Source: Stemphylium vesicarium (taxonomy: Eukaryota; Ascomycota; Dothideomycetes; Pleosporales; Pleosporaceae). Taken from it: a DNA stretch of 64,000 nt. Below are positions 32,828-43,542 of this stretch, one piece after another. Position 1 is the first letter of the stretch. The number at the start of each line of letters is the position of its first letter. The stretch lies in assembly GCA_004380135.1 (NCBI GenBank), contig QXCR01000065.1:62001-126000 (forward strand). The letters run 5' to 3'. The position numbers were made by a program, and so were the translations under genes. The notes beneath the pieces are model-generated. The model had not been told where the DNA came from, searched no databases, and was given only the letters and a program-made list of their open reading frames with translations.

Positions 32828-35800
32828 ATGAGCTTCGTCAACAACTCTCGCATGTCGGTTTACTCGACCGCGTCGGCTTCAGCACCGCGCGGCGGGCCCC
32901 AACCCACGCAGACGACCACCACCACACTGCTCAACACACTTAACTCGGCCTATAAAAATGGCCGCTCATACCAGCTCGAGGCCAGCACGAGTCTGGTCGT
33001 CAACACGTGGGTTAATTCGAAGAGCATCATCGACGACCGCATTGGTGGCACCGTCGACCTTGAGTTGGGGCGAAAGGCATGGGAACATGCCCGCCGGAGA
33101 GCGGAGGATGGCTGCATCGTCCTGTCGTACGTACCCAGAACCTACGCAACTTTCTGTAAACTACTAACACCACCAGCTCCCTCCACGATTCGAGCCCCTC
33201 GTTGTTCGCGCCCTTTGTGTCCAGCCTTCCGCTGTCGCTTCCGGCCAACTTCTACACTTCCCTCGAAGCCCTCAAGGCCTTCACCCACTGCGTCACTCCT
33301 CATAACCCTTCCGCACCCCGTTACTCGGCTTTGGCATCCGTCTTTACTATCAACCTTGCCGGTTCCGTAGTCGGTGCGGAGATCAAGCTTTCCACGTCCG
33401 GTCTGGATGTCCAACAGGGCCTGCTCCAGGTTCCGTCGCAGAGTGGCTTCCGCGCATTCGATGTCTTCTACTACCTCAACTCAAGCTCCGCCTCCAAGAT
33501 GGAGCGTGAGTTCCTGGGAATTCAGTCCTTGGACAAATACGCCCTCCTCCGCCGCTCGGGCACATACGACCCCCCGAACTACCTGCCCGATGCCGACGAT
33601 GCCGCTGCGGCCGAGGACTTCCGCGCAAACCTCAAAGCAATTGGCATCAAGGGTCAGAAGCTGTCAAACCTCATCAGCTGCTTGACTGGGCTCCTGAAGT
33701 TGGGCAACACCTTGGACTACTTCATGGATGAAGAGACTCTGGCATCCGTATGTGACGATGTTGAAGGCCTCATGGATCTGCCCGAGGGCATGCTTCGTCA
33801 GAAGCTTGGTTCTAACGAACGTGAAGTCGTCATCGGTGGCATTTATGAGGCCATCGTTGACTTCGTTATCGCTCACGCCAACGCAGCGATCAAGGAGGAA
33901 ATCTACAAGGCCAAGAATGGCTTTCCCATGGAGGATAGCGATGGCAGTGGCATGCTGACTCCGCAAGGATCAGAAGACGGAGATATTGTCAACATTACCG
34001 TTGTCGAAATCCCTAGTCGGACTCTTGGCAAGGCCGTCGCACTTCGCACTGTGTTCGACGACAGCGAAGGCATCAACGCGGAGATGCGGGAAGATGGCGT
34101 CCAAGTACCACCAGTCAGCAACTCGGTCCTCGAGGGCATGAGGGACGCAATGCAGACGTGCGGAGCTGAGCTTGGCATAAACGGGCCTGCGCTCCGCGAA
34201 AAGGAAGCCGACATGGAGCGACGCGAGGCTGTCTTGGATAAAATCGGCCTTGACCTCCCAGAGGAAGACAACTTCATCAAGCAGCTGCTGTATCCCGTTC
34301 AAAACGGCGGCATTGTCCTCGGCAAGCACGGTCGTTTTGATCTAGCCCTGACCGTGGCTAGCAGCAGAGTCTGGTTCCAGCTCGCGCTGCACCCCACCGA
34401 CACCATCCCCACATCCTTGAACCAGGACCTCAGCTCCACTTGGCAAGCTGGTGTAGTTTCCAGGCAACTCCGCGAGTGGCGCCTACCGGAATGGGCCAAC
34501 CGCCGCAATCGCAGCCTGGACTTCACCGCCGACTTTGATCACCACGAGTTTCACGATCGGTATGCGCCTCTTGGCTGCATGGACGGCCAGGAAGGTATTC
34601 AAAACTGGATCCTTCAGCGTGGTTGGAGCAACGGTGAAGTCATGGTAGGCAAAGAACGTGTTTGGGTTAGAGAAGGCACCTGGTGGGAGGCAGAGTCGCA
34701 GCTGGACCAGAAGACGCAGGAGATGGGTTCTCCTAACATGCTTGGAGGCATGATTGGCGCAGCTGGCATGGAGAATACCTATCCCAACCAGCTTCCGCCC
34801 ACTGCGAGCGCTTTCTTCCCGCCTCTTCCCGACACTGGACATGCGGCTCCCCAGAACCCATTCCAAAGCCAGACGAGTCTGCCCGCCGGTGGTGCCGCAG
34901 ACGCCAAGTCGCTCGCTCCTACTGCCCTCACAGGCCCTACCGCAGGCCCCGGTGATTACGGTCTCGGAATGAAGGGTGATGAGAATAAGGGTGTTTCCTA
35001 CTTCGACCTCGAATCATCCGGTAATGCCGTTGTGACCGAGACCAGCCTGACCACATCCCGACGGATCTGGGTCGGTTTCGTTTGGGCGTTGACGTTCTGG
35101 ATCCCCTCTCCTCTACTCAAGTATGTTGGACGCATGAAACGACCCGACGTGCGCATGGCATGGCGAGAAAAGCTCGTCCTCTTCATGTTCATCATGCTTC
35201 TCAACGCTACCATCGTCTTTTACATTGTCGCTTTCGGTAAACTGCTATGTCCTAACAAGGACAAGGTTTGGAACACGAAGGAAGTATCCGCGCATCAAGG
35301 CGAAGACGATTACTACGTTAGCCACCACGGTGTTGTCTACGACCTGACCTCGTTTTGGAAGAAGCAACACAGCGACTCCAACACTGAAGCTACCAACGAC
35401 CGCATGATGGAAATGGCCGGTTTCAACATGGACCCTTACATCATCCCGCCGCTATATCTCGCCTGCCCCAACTTGATTCCGGAAAACGACCAGACCAAGG
35501 TCATGCAGTTGACGTTGAACGAATCCGAAACTGAGAGTCTGAACTCGCTCGCCGTTCACAGGTCTGGGTCGCAAACGAACCTGCCCGACAGTGACGCACT
35601 CAAAAAAGAGGACTGGTACCCTAAAGTATTCCTTCCGGCTATCAAGGAGTACAGGAAAGGAGAACTCGTGTGGAAAACCGACAAGATCAAGAGTGAGGGC
35701 GAGAACGAGAACCACATGTGGTTCAGACTCAATGAGAAGGTCTACGATCTCACCAACTACTTTGCCACAATCGACTACATGCAAAACATCGACCAATACA

Positions 35801-38238
35801 ACTTCCTTGACGACAAGCTGGTCGACATGGTAAAGGGAAATGCCGGTCAAGACCTCCACGAGGACTTCACGAACCAACTCAACGAGACCGCACAAGCCTA
35901 CAACCTCCAGTGTTTGGACAATCTCTTCTACGTTGGTAGGACGGATTTCCGTGACAGTCCCAAGTGCGTGGTCAACGATTACATCTTGCTTGCCTTCACC
36001 ATTATTCTCTGCGCTGTCATCGTCATCAAGTTTTTGGCTGCGCTCCAACTTGGTTCTCGAAAGCGCCCAGCCAACCAGGACAAGTTCGTCATCTGTCAGG
36101 TGCCAGCTTACACAGAAGGCGAGGACTCTATTCGAAAGAGTTTAGACTCCCTAACAGCACTCGAATATGACAACAAGCGCAAGCTCATCTGCGTCATTTG
36201 CGACGGAATGATTGTCGGAGGCGGTAACGATCGTCCTACGCCTAAAATTGTACTCGATATCCTCGGTGTCGATCCCAAGGTTGACCCACCTGCACTTCCA
36301 TTCTGGTCGGTCGGTGAAGGAAGCCAGCAGCTCAACTACGGCAAGGTCTACTCCGGTTTATATGAATTCGAAGGCAATGTCGTTCCGTACATTGTAGTTG
36401 TCAAGATGGGCAAGGAATCCGAACAACACAAGTCGAAGCCTGGTAACCGTGGAAAGCGCGACTCTCAAATCTTGCTCATGAGCTTCCTCAACCGCGTCCA
36501 CCACCGCTCTGCCATGAACCCTCTCGAGCTTGAGATGTTCCACCAAATCAACAACATCATTGGTGTGGATCCAGAGCTGTACGAATATCTGCTCATGATT
36601 GACGCTGACACTATGGTCAAGCCTGATTCTCTCAACCGTCTTGTGGCGGCCTGCGCTCATGACTCCAAGATTGCTGGTATCTGTGGCGAGACGAGCTTGG
36701 AGAATGAAGACAGGTCGTGGTGGACAATGATCCAAGTGTACGAATACTACATCTCGCATCATTTGTCCAAGGCTTTCGAGAGTTTGTTCGGCAGTGTTAC
36801 TTGTTTGCCTGGATGGTAAGTACTCTATTTCCAACCGACTATACTGTCACTAATATGCTGTAGTTTCACCATGTATCGTCTGCGCACCGCCGACAAGGGC
36901 AAGCCTCTCATCATCTCAGACAAGATCATCAAGGATTACGCCGATTGCATTGTAGACACTTTGCACAAGAAGAACCTGCTCTCGCTCGGTGAGGATCGTT
37001 ACCTGACGACTCTCATGACCAAGTACTTCCCGGCTATGTCATACAAGTTCATTCCTGACGCCTACGCTCTCACTGCCGCTCCGGATACGTGGAGCATTCT
37101 GCTGTCCCAAAGACGTCGATGGATCAACTCTACCATTCACAACCTGGCTGAACTCGTCTGGCTGAAGGATCTCTGCGGTTTCTGCTGCTTCTCGATGCGA
37201 TTCGTCGTCTTCATTGATCTCTTTGGTACCCTCATCCTCCCATCCATCTGCGCGTACCTTGTCTACCTCGTGTACTCAGTCGCCGGCGGCCAAAGTCAAT
37301 TCCCCGTCTTCTCAATCGTCATGCTTGCGGCTGTGTACGGTCTTCAAGCACTCATCTTCATCATCAAGCGTCAATGGCAACACGTTGGATGGATGATCAT
37401 CTACATCCTCGCCTTCCCCATTTATTCTCTTGCGCTACCCATGTATTCCTTCTGGAAGCAGGACGATTTCTCATGGGGTAACACGCGTGTCGTTATTGGC
37501 GAGCAAGGAACCAAGCAAGTGCTTACAACGGACGACGAGGGCTTCGACCCCAAGGCCATTCCCATGATGCGATGGGACGAGTACGCAGAGCGCAACGAGC
37601 TTCCCGGTCGTCGCGGCCTCCCCGGTATGGCGACTGAGAAGGGTGGCTACAACGTATACGAAGACGAGGCTTACGAGATGAACGACATGCAATCGGTATA
37701 CTCATCTGTCAAGCCAGCATCTACCGTCATGTCCAACATGCAGCACATCTCTCACATGCCACCCCAGTCTCCTGGTCCCTACCAGGGCATGCAAACCCGC
37801 CAGTCGACCTACTCGAACTTGTCCCGCTACCAGGACAACCCGCACGACAACCGTGGAATGTCGATGGGCAACATGAGCGACCACTACCGCAACAACTCAG
37901 CCTCACCATACGGTCAGCGACAGAGCATGGGCGGCTTCCAGAGCTCAGACAACCTCATGACGTCGACGCCCCCTATTCGTGGACGCAGCCCTCTCAGCTA
38001 TGGGGCTAGCCAATCACGCCCTGGCAGCACTACAAACTTCCAGAGCATGATGAACGGACCTACTGATAGTCAGATCGTTGAGACTGTTCAGGCTTGTCTC
38101 AAGGACGCTGATCTCGACAAGGTGACACGCAAGCAGATTATTGCGCTTGCAGAACAGAGACTGCAGATGCAGCTCACTGGAGAGAGGAAGATTTTCCTTA
38201 CTCAGGCCATTGACGTTGAGCTTGCCAACATGATGTAA
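32828..38238 (+). CDS. csmB: Class VII chitin synthase with reduced myosin-like domain
   Basis: Exons 32828-33126, 33177-36815 and 36864-38238 give 1770 aa. The N-terminal domain is related to the myosin head of the class V partner but shorter, and I find no GxxxxGK[ST] P-loop in it, so it should not hydrolyse ATP. A b5-like segment lies near 795-870 (VSAHQGEDDYYVSHHGVVYDL). The glycosyltransferase part has MIDADTMV, GEDRYLTTL and QRRRW at 1395-1399, followed by membrane helices. The tail has Ser/Met/Gln-rich sequence and a DEK-type C-terminus (DSQIVETVQACLKDADLDKV). The second intron splits the codon for the Cys of CLPGCFTMYR. In other fungi this class acts with class V in tip and septum wall synthesis; co-action here is inferred from family and position. 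Confidence 0.95.
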
Positions 38239-38703
38239 GGACAAAGATCAAGTTGAATTTGTTTGCATTTAGCGGTGTTTTTTGTACATGTTTGCACGAC
38301 GCATTCAGTCTGCCCTTTATTACACGGCGCAATTGTCTGGGAAAATGTGGGGTCTCGGGATCTAAGTTGTATTTACATCATCGGGTTGGTGTAATTATAA
38401 TAGGGAGTCGCATATTACTTATCAACATGGATCGAAGTGAAACTCAATAAAAAATAAAAATAAAAAACTTCCTTGGTCAAATGTTAGTGATGAGACGTGA
38501 TAAAGCGAGTGCGATGACTGGTGCGACGGGTTAGCTCAGTCAGTGATAGCGGCCCGAAGCTACGTACCCCCAGCTGCTGGCCCAGCAGTCGCGCAGCCAG
38601 AGCTCCGTCATGCCGACAAGCCGCAACATCGCCTTGAACCTCAGCCAATACAATACCACTCCCAACTATTCCCTTGCTCGAACCATAAATAATTACCCAC
38701 AAG
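38239..38703. other. Intergenic region between class VII chitin synthase and END3
   Basis: It holds the 3' flank of the chitin synthase gene with an A-rich tract at about 38441-38468, and the promoter of END3. A stretch near 38520-38590 resembles part of a tRNA but fails the T-arm test (see rejected items). Confidence 0.5.
38446..38451 (+). terminator. Possible polyadenylation signal AATAAA
   Basis: AATAAA begins a run of A-rich repeats 208 bases after the class VII stop codon, a plausible 3'-end signal. The context is AT-rich, so chance occurrence is possible. Confidence 0.4.
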
Positions 38704-39983
38704 ATGGCGCCGAATCGCATCGAGCAAGACGAAATCGAAAAGTACTGGGAGATCTTCAGCTCGCTCAGCAATGGCGGAACACACCTCGACGGCGCGCAGG
38801 CGGCCCCTGTACTCAAGAACTCACATCTAAGAGACGACCAACTGGAGAGGGTGTGGGATCTGGCGGATGTGGATAATGATGGCAAGCTCGACTTTGAAGA
38901 GTTTTGCGTGGCTATGCGACTCATCTTCGACTTGATCAACGGGGTATGTCTTGAGTCCTTACCTCCTGGCACCATGTAGGCGGCACATGGAGAGTTCGCA
39001 GGCTAATAACGACGTCTTAGATATCAATGGACGTCCCCAAGACCCTCCCCGACTGGCTTGTTCCTGAATCAAAAGCACATCTTGTCCAAGCGGGGCGTGC
39101 CCTTTCCGGCTCCCAGCCCGCATACGAGACGGTCGAAGACGACGACGACACGCCGGGCCTGCGCGACGGCTTCGACTGGTACATGTCGCCGAGCGACAAG
39201 GCCAAATACGAAGAAATTTACACGGCGAACCGCGACGGCCACGGCAACATTACTTTTGACAGTCTAGCCGGCCTATTCGACAGTCTAGACAACGTACCCG
39301 ACTCTGACATACGCTTCGCCTGGAACCTGGTGAACCCCAAAGCACGCGAAAGCGTAGGCAAAGACGCCGCACTCGCATTTCTCCACATTCTCAACCAGCG
39401 CAGCGAAGGCTTCCGCGTGCCGCGCAGCGTGCCCCCCTCACTACGAGCCAGCTTCGAAAAGGCGCACATTGACTACGATATCGAGTCCAACGCCAACTCG
39501 CGCTGGGCCGCCACGCGCGACGAAAACACGACAACAGGCCGCAAAGCAAAGTTCGGCGACGCATACCTCACGCGCCTGGGCGTTGGCGACCGCGCTGCAA
39601 ACTACGGCGCCCGAGGCGGCAAGGGCACCGATTTCGGCGGCCGCACAACAGAGGACTGGGAGGAGGTCCGGCTGAAGAAACAACTCCGCGAGCTTGAAGG
39701 CAAGATTGCGGATGTGGAGAAAGAGGCGGAGAACCGGCGGCATGGACGTAGCAAGGATAGTAAGCCTGCGCTCGTCAAACGCGAACTCGAGCTCCTCCTA
39801 GACTACAAGAGGAATGTGCTCAAAGATTTAGACAATGATGAGGGTGGTGCGGTCAAAGGGCTGGGCGGTATTAGAGAGGAGATTGATACCGTCAAGGAGC
39901 AGGTTGAGGGGCTGCAGGGCCATTTGGAGAATAGGAAGGCCGTGTTGGAGGATTTGAGGAGGCAGATTGAGGATGAGCGGTAG
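38704..39983 (+). CDS. END3: End3, EH-domain endocytosis/actin protein
   Basis: Exons 38704-38943 and 39021-39983 give 400 aa. End3 works with Pan1 and Sla1 at cortical actin patches in endocytosis. Residues about 8-95 form the first EH domain with an EF-hand-type loop (DVDNDGKLDFEEF); the intron lies at its end. A second EH-like domain lies near 130-220 (YEEIYTANRDGHGNITFDSL). The C-terminal third is coiled coil, with heptad-like charged sequence from about 290 to the end (LRELEGKIADVEKEAENRR; VEGLQGHLENRKAVLEDL). It is longer than yeast End3 (349 aa), as usual in filamentous fungi. Its position 0.5 kb after a tip-localised chitin synthase is suggestive, because both depend on actin-guided membrane traffic, but no direct link is shown. 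Confidence 0.93.
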
Positions 39984-40238
39984 ATGGGTCATGGGCTGGA
40001 GTTGGGAAGAATGGCGCATATAGAATTAATGCCAGCTATCGGGCTGGTTCTTCATTTGTATCATTTTCTAGTGCAGTTATTTTCATATTGTAACTACATG
40101 GCACTTTGATGTAACCAACCGTGAAATAACGACACTAGCCATGTTTTCGAGAATATACAGAGTACGTTTTCAAAGCATTTACTCTATATCTTACGGACTC
40201 CCACGCCCTCTCCCTTCCTCAGCCAACATCCCCTCCAT

Positions 40239-41033
40239 TCACTTCCCACCAACCTTCTGAAACAACTCCGGATGCTCAATCGCATACTGCGCGCCCGCAG
40301 CCCAATGGTAAAGTTTGGCCGCGATAACATAGCCCTCCTTCGCAAACTCCTCCAACCTTGCATACAACTCCGAAACCGGAATATTAACCCTCTGAATATC
40401 CTCGCCCTCATCTAAATGCTGCTCTGGCTCCGGGTCTCCCTCCTTGAGCTGAATTTCCACCATACAAAGACAAAGATTCGCGCTCGTCATCCCCGGGTCC
40501 GCCGCCACAGCCGGCGACGTCGAAACGACTTTTCCTTTATACCCCGTTTCCTCGTAGAGTTCGCGAACAGCGGCTTCCTGCGGCGTCTCATCCTTGTCGA
40601 TGAGGCCGGCGGGCCATTCGACGGTGAAGCCGCCGACGGGAGGCCGGAACTGGATTACCACGATTGTGGAAGGTGGCTTGCTGGGGTGGTAGATGATGTT
40701 TCCCATGGCGACGGCGTCGACGCCGGCAGTTCCTGTTGTTTTTCGCGATGCGATTTCCCAGATGCGAGACTTGCCGTGGGCGTCGGTGTAGGTTGCTTTT
40801 TGCAGTTTTATCCATTTTGCGTCTGTGGAGGGGAGGTCCTCCAGGGAGGTTACTTTGGGTTGCTGGGAAGAGGCCATTGTTACGGCGTTGACGCGGGTTA
40901 CGAGGGGGGAGGTGCGTTGGTGGGGAGTGGGGTGGAAGAAGCGTTTGAGGGTTTGGAGGAAATGGGAAGGTGGTGGTGGGGTTGACCTTGGGGTTTGGCG
41001 GGAAACGGTTTGTTTGACGAGATTTGTGAACAT
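40239..41033 (-). CDS. YSA1: Nudix hydrolase, ADP-ribose pyrophosphatase type
   Basis: A single exon of 264 aa that hydrolyses ADP-ribose to AMP and ribose-5-phosphate in this family. The Nudix box runs from G143 (GLIDKDETPQEAAVRELYEETGY), matching GX5EX7REUXEEXGU. Upstream the fold contains WEIASR and GVDAVAMGNIIYHP, typical of the Ysa1 group. The first 52 residues contain no Asp or Glu and are rich in Arg, Ser, Thr and Pro, which looks like a mitochondrial presequence. A second in-frame ATG at 40877 (MASSQQPKV, residue 53) begins the usual cytosolic-length enzyme, so two products are possible. It is divergently transcribed from the L-2-hydroxyglutarate dehydrogenase-like gene. Confidence 0.92.
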   Translation of the reverse strand: MFTNLVKQTVSRQTPRSTPPPPSHFLQTLKRFFHPTPHQRTSPLVTRVNAVTMASSQQPKVTSLEDLPSTDAKWIKLQKATYTDAHGKSRIWEIASRKTTGTAGVDAVAMGNIIYHPSKPPSTIVVIQFRPPVGGFTVEWPAGLIDKDETPQEAAVRELYEETGYKGKVVSTSPAVAADPGMTSANLCLCMVEIQLKEGDPEPEQHLDEGEDIQRVNIPVSELYARLEEFAKEGYVIAAKLYHWAAGAQYAIEHPELFQKVGGK

Positions 41034-41516
41034 TCCAGGGTATCGGCGGTCTCTGAGCGATGTCTGGGGTTCTCCTGCGTGGGTTGGGGATGGGTGAGGA
41101 AAGTGCCGATGACGTTATGTCTAATGGATTAGGTAGGTATGCTTCGAGCGATGGTTCGGGGATACTTCAGGTTGAAGGGCCGCGTATGTGTTGATTTCAA
41201 AACGCAGAGAATCAACTTGTATACTTTGAATGCTTGGAAACATGGCACGCCTTTAAAATCAAGCTGTAATGGCTCCAATTGACGGCAATGGATGCAGGAC
41301 CCCACTGCGCTAACGTCAGGAACACGACAAACCTCAGGTAACGTCATCTAAAAGCATCGCGTCGACTTGATAAGCATCGGTTATCGACACCTACGTACTA
41401 TCGCGCGTACAACTATATTCCCTCTCTGCTGCTTACTCGCCGTCCTCGCATTCCCCATGTTCTCGTAAACTCCCTTCAATTTTATTTCCTATTTCACTCT
41501 TTCCTCATCCACCAAA
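41034..41516. promoter_or_regulatory. Shared upstream region of two divergent mitochondrial-type genes
   Basis: The 483 bases separate the ATGs of the Nudix gene (minus) and the FAD dehydrogenase-like gene (plus). No gene lies inside. The final 80 bases before 41517 are CT-rich. Both promoters must lie here, but no factor site can be named. Confidence 0.6.
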
Positions 41517-42752
41517 ATGTTCTCAATGCGCGCCTTCCCACGAACCATCACCAAACAACCAAACCCCATCTCAAGAGCATTTTCCTCCACAGCTCGCCCC
41601 CATGCAGACTTTACACACGCCGTGATAGGTGGCGGCGTCGTCGGCCTCGCTATAGCCCGCAAACTGCAATCGCGCGACCCAGCAGTCTCCACAGTTCTAA
41701 TAGAAAAACACGGATCCGCAGGCACAGAAACAAGTTCACGGAACAGCGAAGTTATACACGCAGGCTTGTACTACGGCCCAGATTCCCTAAAGACGAAACT
41801 TTGCCTCCGAGGAAAAGGAATGCTGTACGATCTCTGTGCTAAACACGGCATCCCACATCGCAACACGGGAAAATGGATCGTAGCTCAAGACGCGGACCAA
41901 ATGGACGCGTTGCAAAAAGTGCACGATTTCGCGCAGAGCATCGGCGTGCCAACCCGTTTTCTGAGTAAAGAGGAAGCAAGCAGACGAGAACCAGACGTCA
42001 GAGCCGAAGCAGGTGTACTCGAGAGTTCGAGCACGGGGATTATAGATTCCCACAGCTTGATGCAGTACCTCGAGGGTTCGTTTGAAGAAGCAGGAGGAAT
42101 CTGCGCTTTCAATTCGCCAGTAACACATATCCAGCCAATCGACTCTGGTCGCGGGGGTTGGGAAATCACCACCAAGAGCACCTCACAAGACGATGGTAAC
42201 GTAGAAGAAACAACAATAATAGCCGATACTCTCATAAACTCCGCCGGTCTCTTCGCCGTCCCCATCTCAAACATGATCCTCCCGCCTTCCCGCCACCGAA
42301 CCCCCTTCTACGCAAAAGGCTCTTACTTCTCCTACAGCAGCTCCCGGCCCCGCCCTTCTACCCTCGTTTACCCAGCCCCCATACCCGGCCATGGCGGCTT
42401 GGGCACCCATCTCACGCTCGATCTGGGCGGCCGGGTGCGCTTCGGTCCGGATGTCGAGTGGACGGATTCGCCGACTGATTACAAGCCGAATACCTCGCGA
42501 CTTGATGAGGCTATTGCTGATATCCAAACGTACCTGCCTGGTGTGGATAAGGACGCTATTCAACCTGATTACGTGGGTATCAGACCTAAGTTGGGCAAGC
42601 TGGCTGCGACGAGTGGGAAGGGGTTTCAGGATTTTTATGTCTGCAGGGAAGAGGGGTATCAGGGGTGGGTTAATTTGTTGGCGATTGAAAGTCCTGGGTT
42701 GACTAGCTGTTTGGCTATTGCGGAAGAGGTGGAGGATTTGCTGTATCGCTGA
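41517..42752 (+). CDS. L-2-hydroxyglutarate dehydrogenase-like FAD oxidoreductase
   Basis: A single exon of 411 aa. The family oxidises L-2-hydroxyglutarate to 2-oxoglutarate with FAD in mitochondria, a metabolite-repair step. Residues 1 to about 30 are basic and hydroxylated without acidic residues (MFSMRAFPRTITKQ...), matching a mitochondrial leader. The FAD-binding Rossmann motif is VIGGGVVGLAIARKL (GxGxxG about 38-43), followed by the acidic strand end VLIEKHGSAGTETSSRNSEVIHAGLYY, which is characteristic of the L2HGDH/DadA-like group. Conserved later segments include TLINSAGLFA, YAKGSYF, GLGTHLTLDLGG and GPDVEW. It is divergent from the Nudix gene over 483 bases. Confidence 0.92.
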   Translation: MFSMRAFPRTITKQPNPISRAFSSTARPHADFTHAVIGGGVVGLAIARKLQSRDPAVSTVLIEKHGSAGTETSSRNSEVIHAGLYYGPDSLKTKLCLRGKGMLYDLCAKHGIPHRNTGKWIVAQDADQMDALQKVHDFAQSIGVPTRFLSKEEASRREPDVRAEAGVLESSSTGIIDSHSLMQYLEGSFEEAGGICAFNSPVTHIQPIDSGRGGWEITTKSTSQDDGNVEETTIIADTLINSAGLFAVPISNMILPPSRHRTPFYAKGSYFSYSSSRPRPSTLVYPAPIPGHGGLGTHLTLDLGGRVRFGPDVEWTDSPTDYKPNTSRLDEAIADIQTYLPGVDKDAIQPDYVGIRPKLGKLAATSGKGFQDFYVCREEGYQGWVNLLAIESPGLTSCLAIAEEVEDLLYR

Positions 42753-43542
42753 TTGCTATTCTACACTTTTTCTTTACACCCTTTCTGATCTTTCTCCAAG
42801 GAGAGAGCGGGGCCTTGGCGAATGTTGAATTTGTTGGAGTCCAAGATGTTGGTTGCAAGGGGATCTGGTCGTGGATATGCCAAGCTTGCAAGTCACGCCG
42901 ATCTTGTGGATGATCTCGGACTGAAACATTCCAAATCTACTCCTGAACGGCTCTAGGGTCAAGCTTGCAATACAGAAAGATGTGAGGTCATTCATAAGCG
43001 CCAAGCTGAACCTTATATCTCGTTACATCAAACGCTGCTACTGTGAATAAGCGAGAGATCACCAAAAACACGGAATACGATTATACTAAGTGGCAAGAAT
43101 ACCAATCAATTCTCGTCTTCTAGCAGACGTTCCTCTAGACATTAAGCAGAAATGATTTGTCTGTTTCCATCACATAGCCCTTTCAACATATATGTAAAAA
43201 CCCAGAAAGGGCTTTGTGTTTGGCATGCGATTAAACCTCCTGGACTCGTCACATAACGAAACCAGGTCGTGATTTTGTTTCCAGCCACCGCCCCACCGTC
43301 ATGTAAGTAAAGGTTCCAAAAAATAGTATGTACACCAAGGAAAGATTGCGCAGAGAACACTAGTTGTGTGCGGTGTTTCGCTGTATATGGAGAATAAACG
43401 CCGGGAGCATCCGAATGCGCACTGTAGTGTAGTGTGTAAGACAAGGAAAAGTTGGTAATGCTAAAACGCCGTCATGGTTGCGACTTTTTGACTTGTAGAT
43501 GGAATGAAGATCAAGACGCTGAATCAAAGGAAAGAAGAGCGC
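42753..43542. other. Convergent 3' flanks
   Basis: The gap separates the ends of the plus-strand dehydrogenase-like gene and the minus-strand chitin synthase. It is AT-richer than the coding regions and holds no convincing frame. Both 3' untranslated regions are expected here. Confidence 0.5.

Noticed and set aside
38520..38592. tRNA-like segment: TTAGCTCAGTCAG with GCGAC/GTCGC ends
   Set aside because: The expected T-arm sequence is replaced by a CTGCTGG/CCCAGCAG hairpin; there is no TTC loop and no believable anticodon arm.
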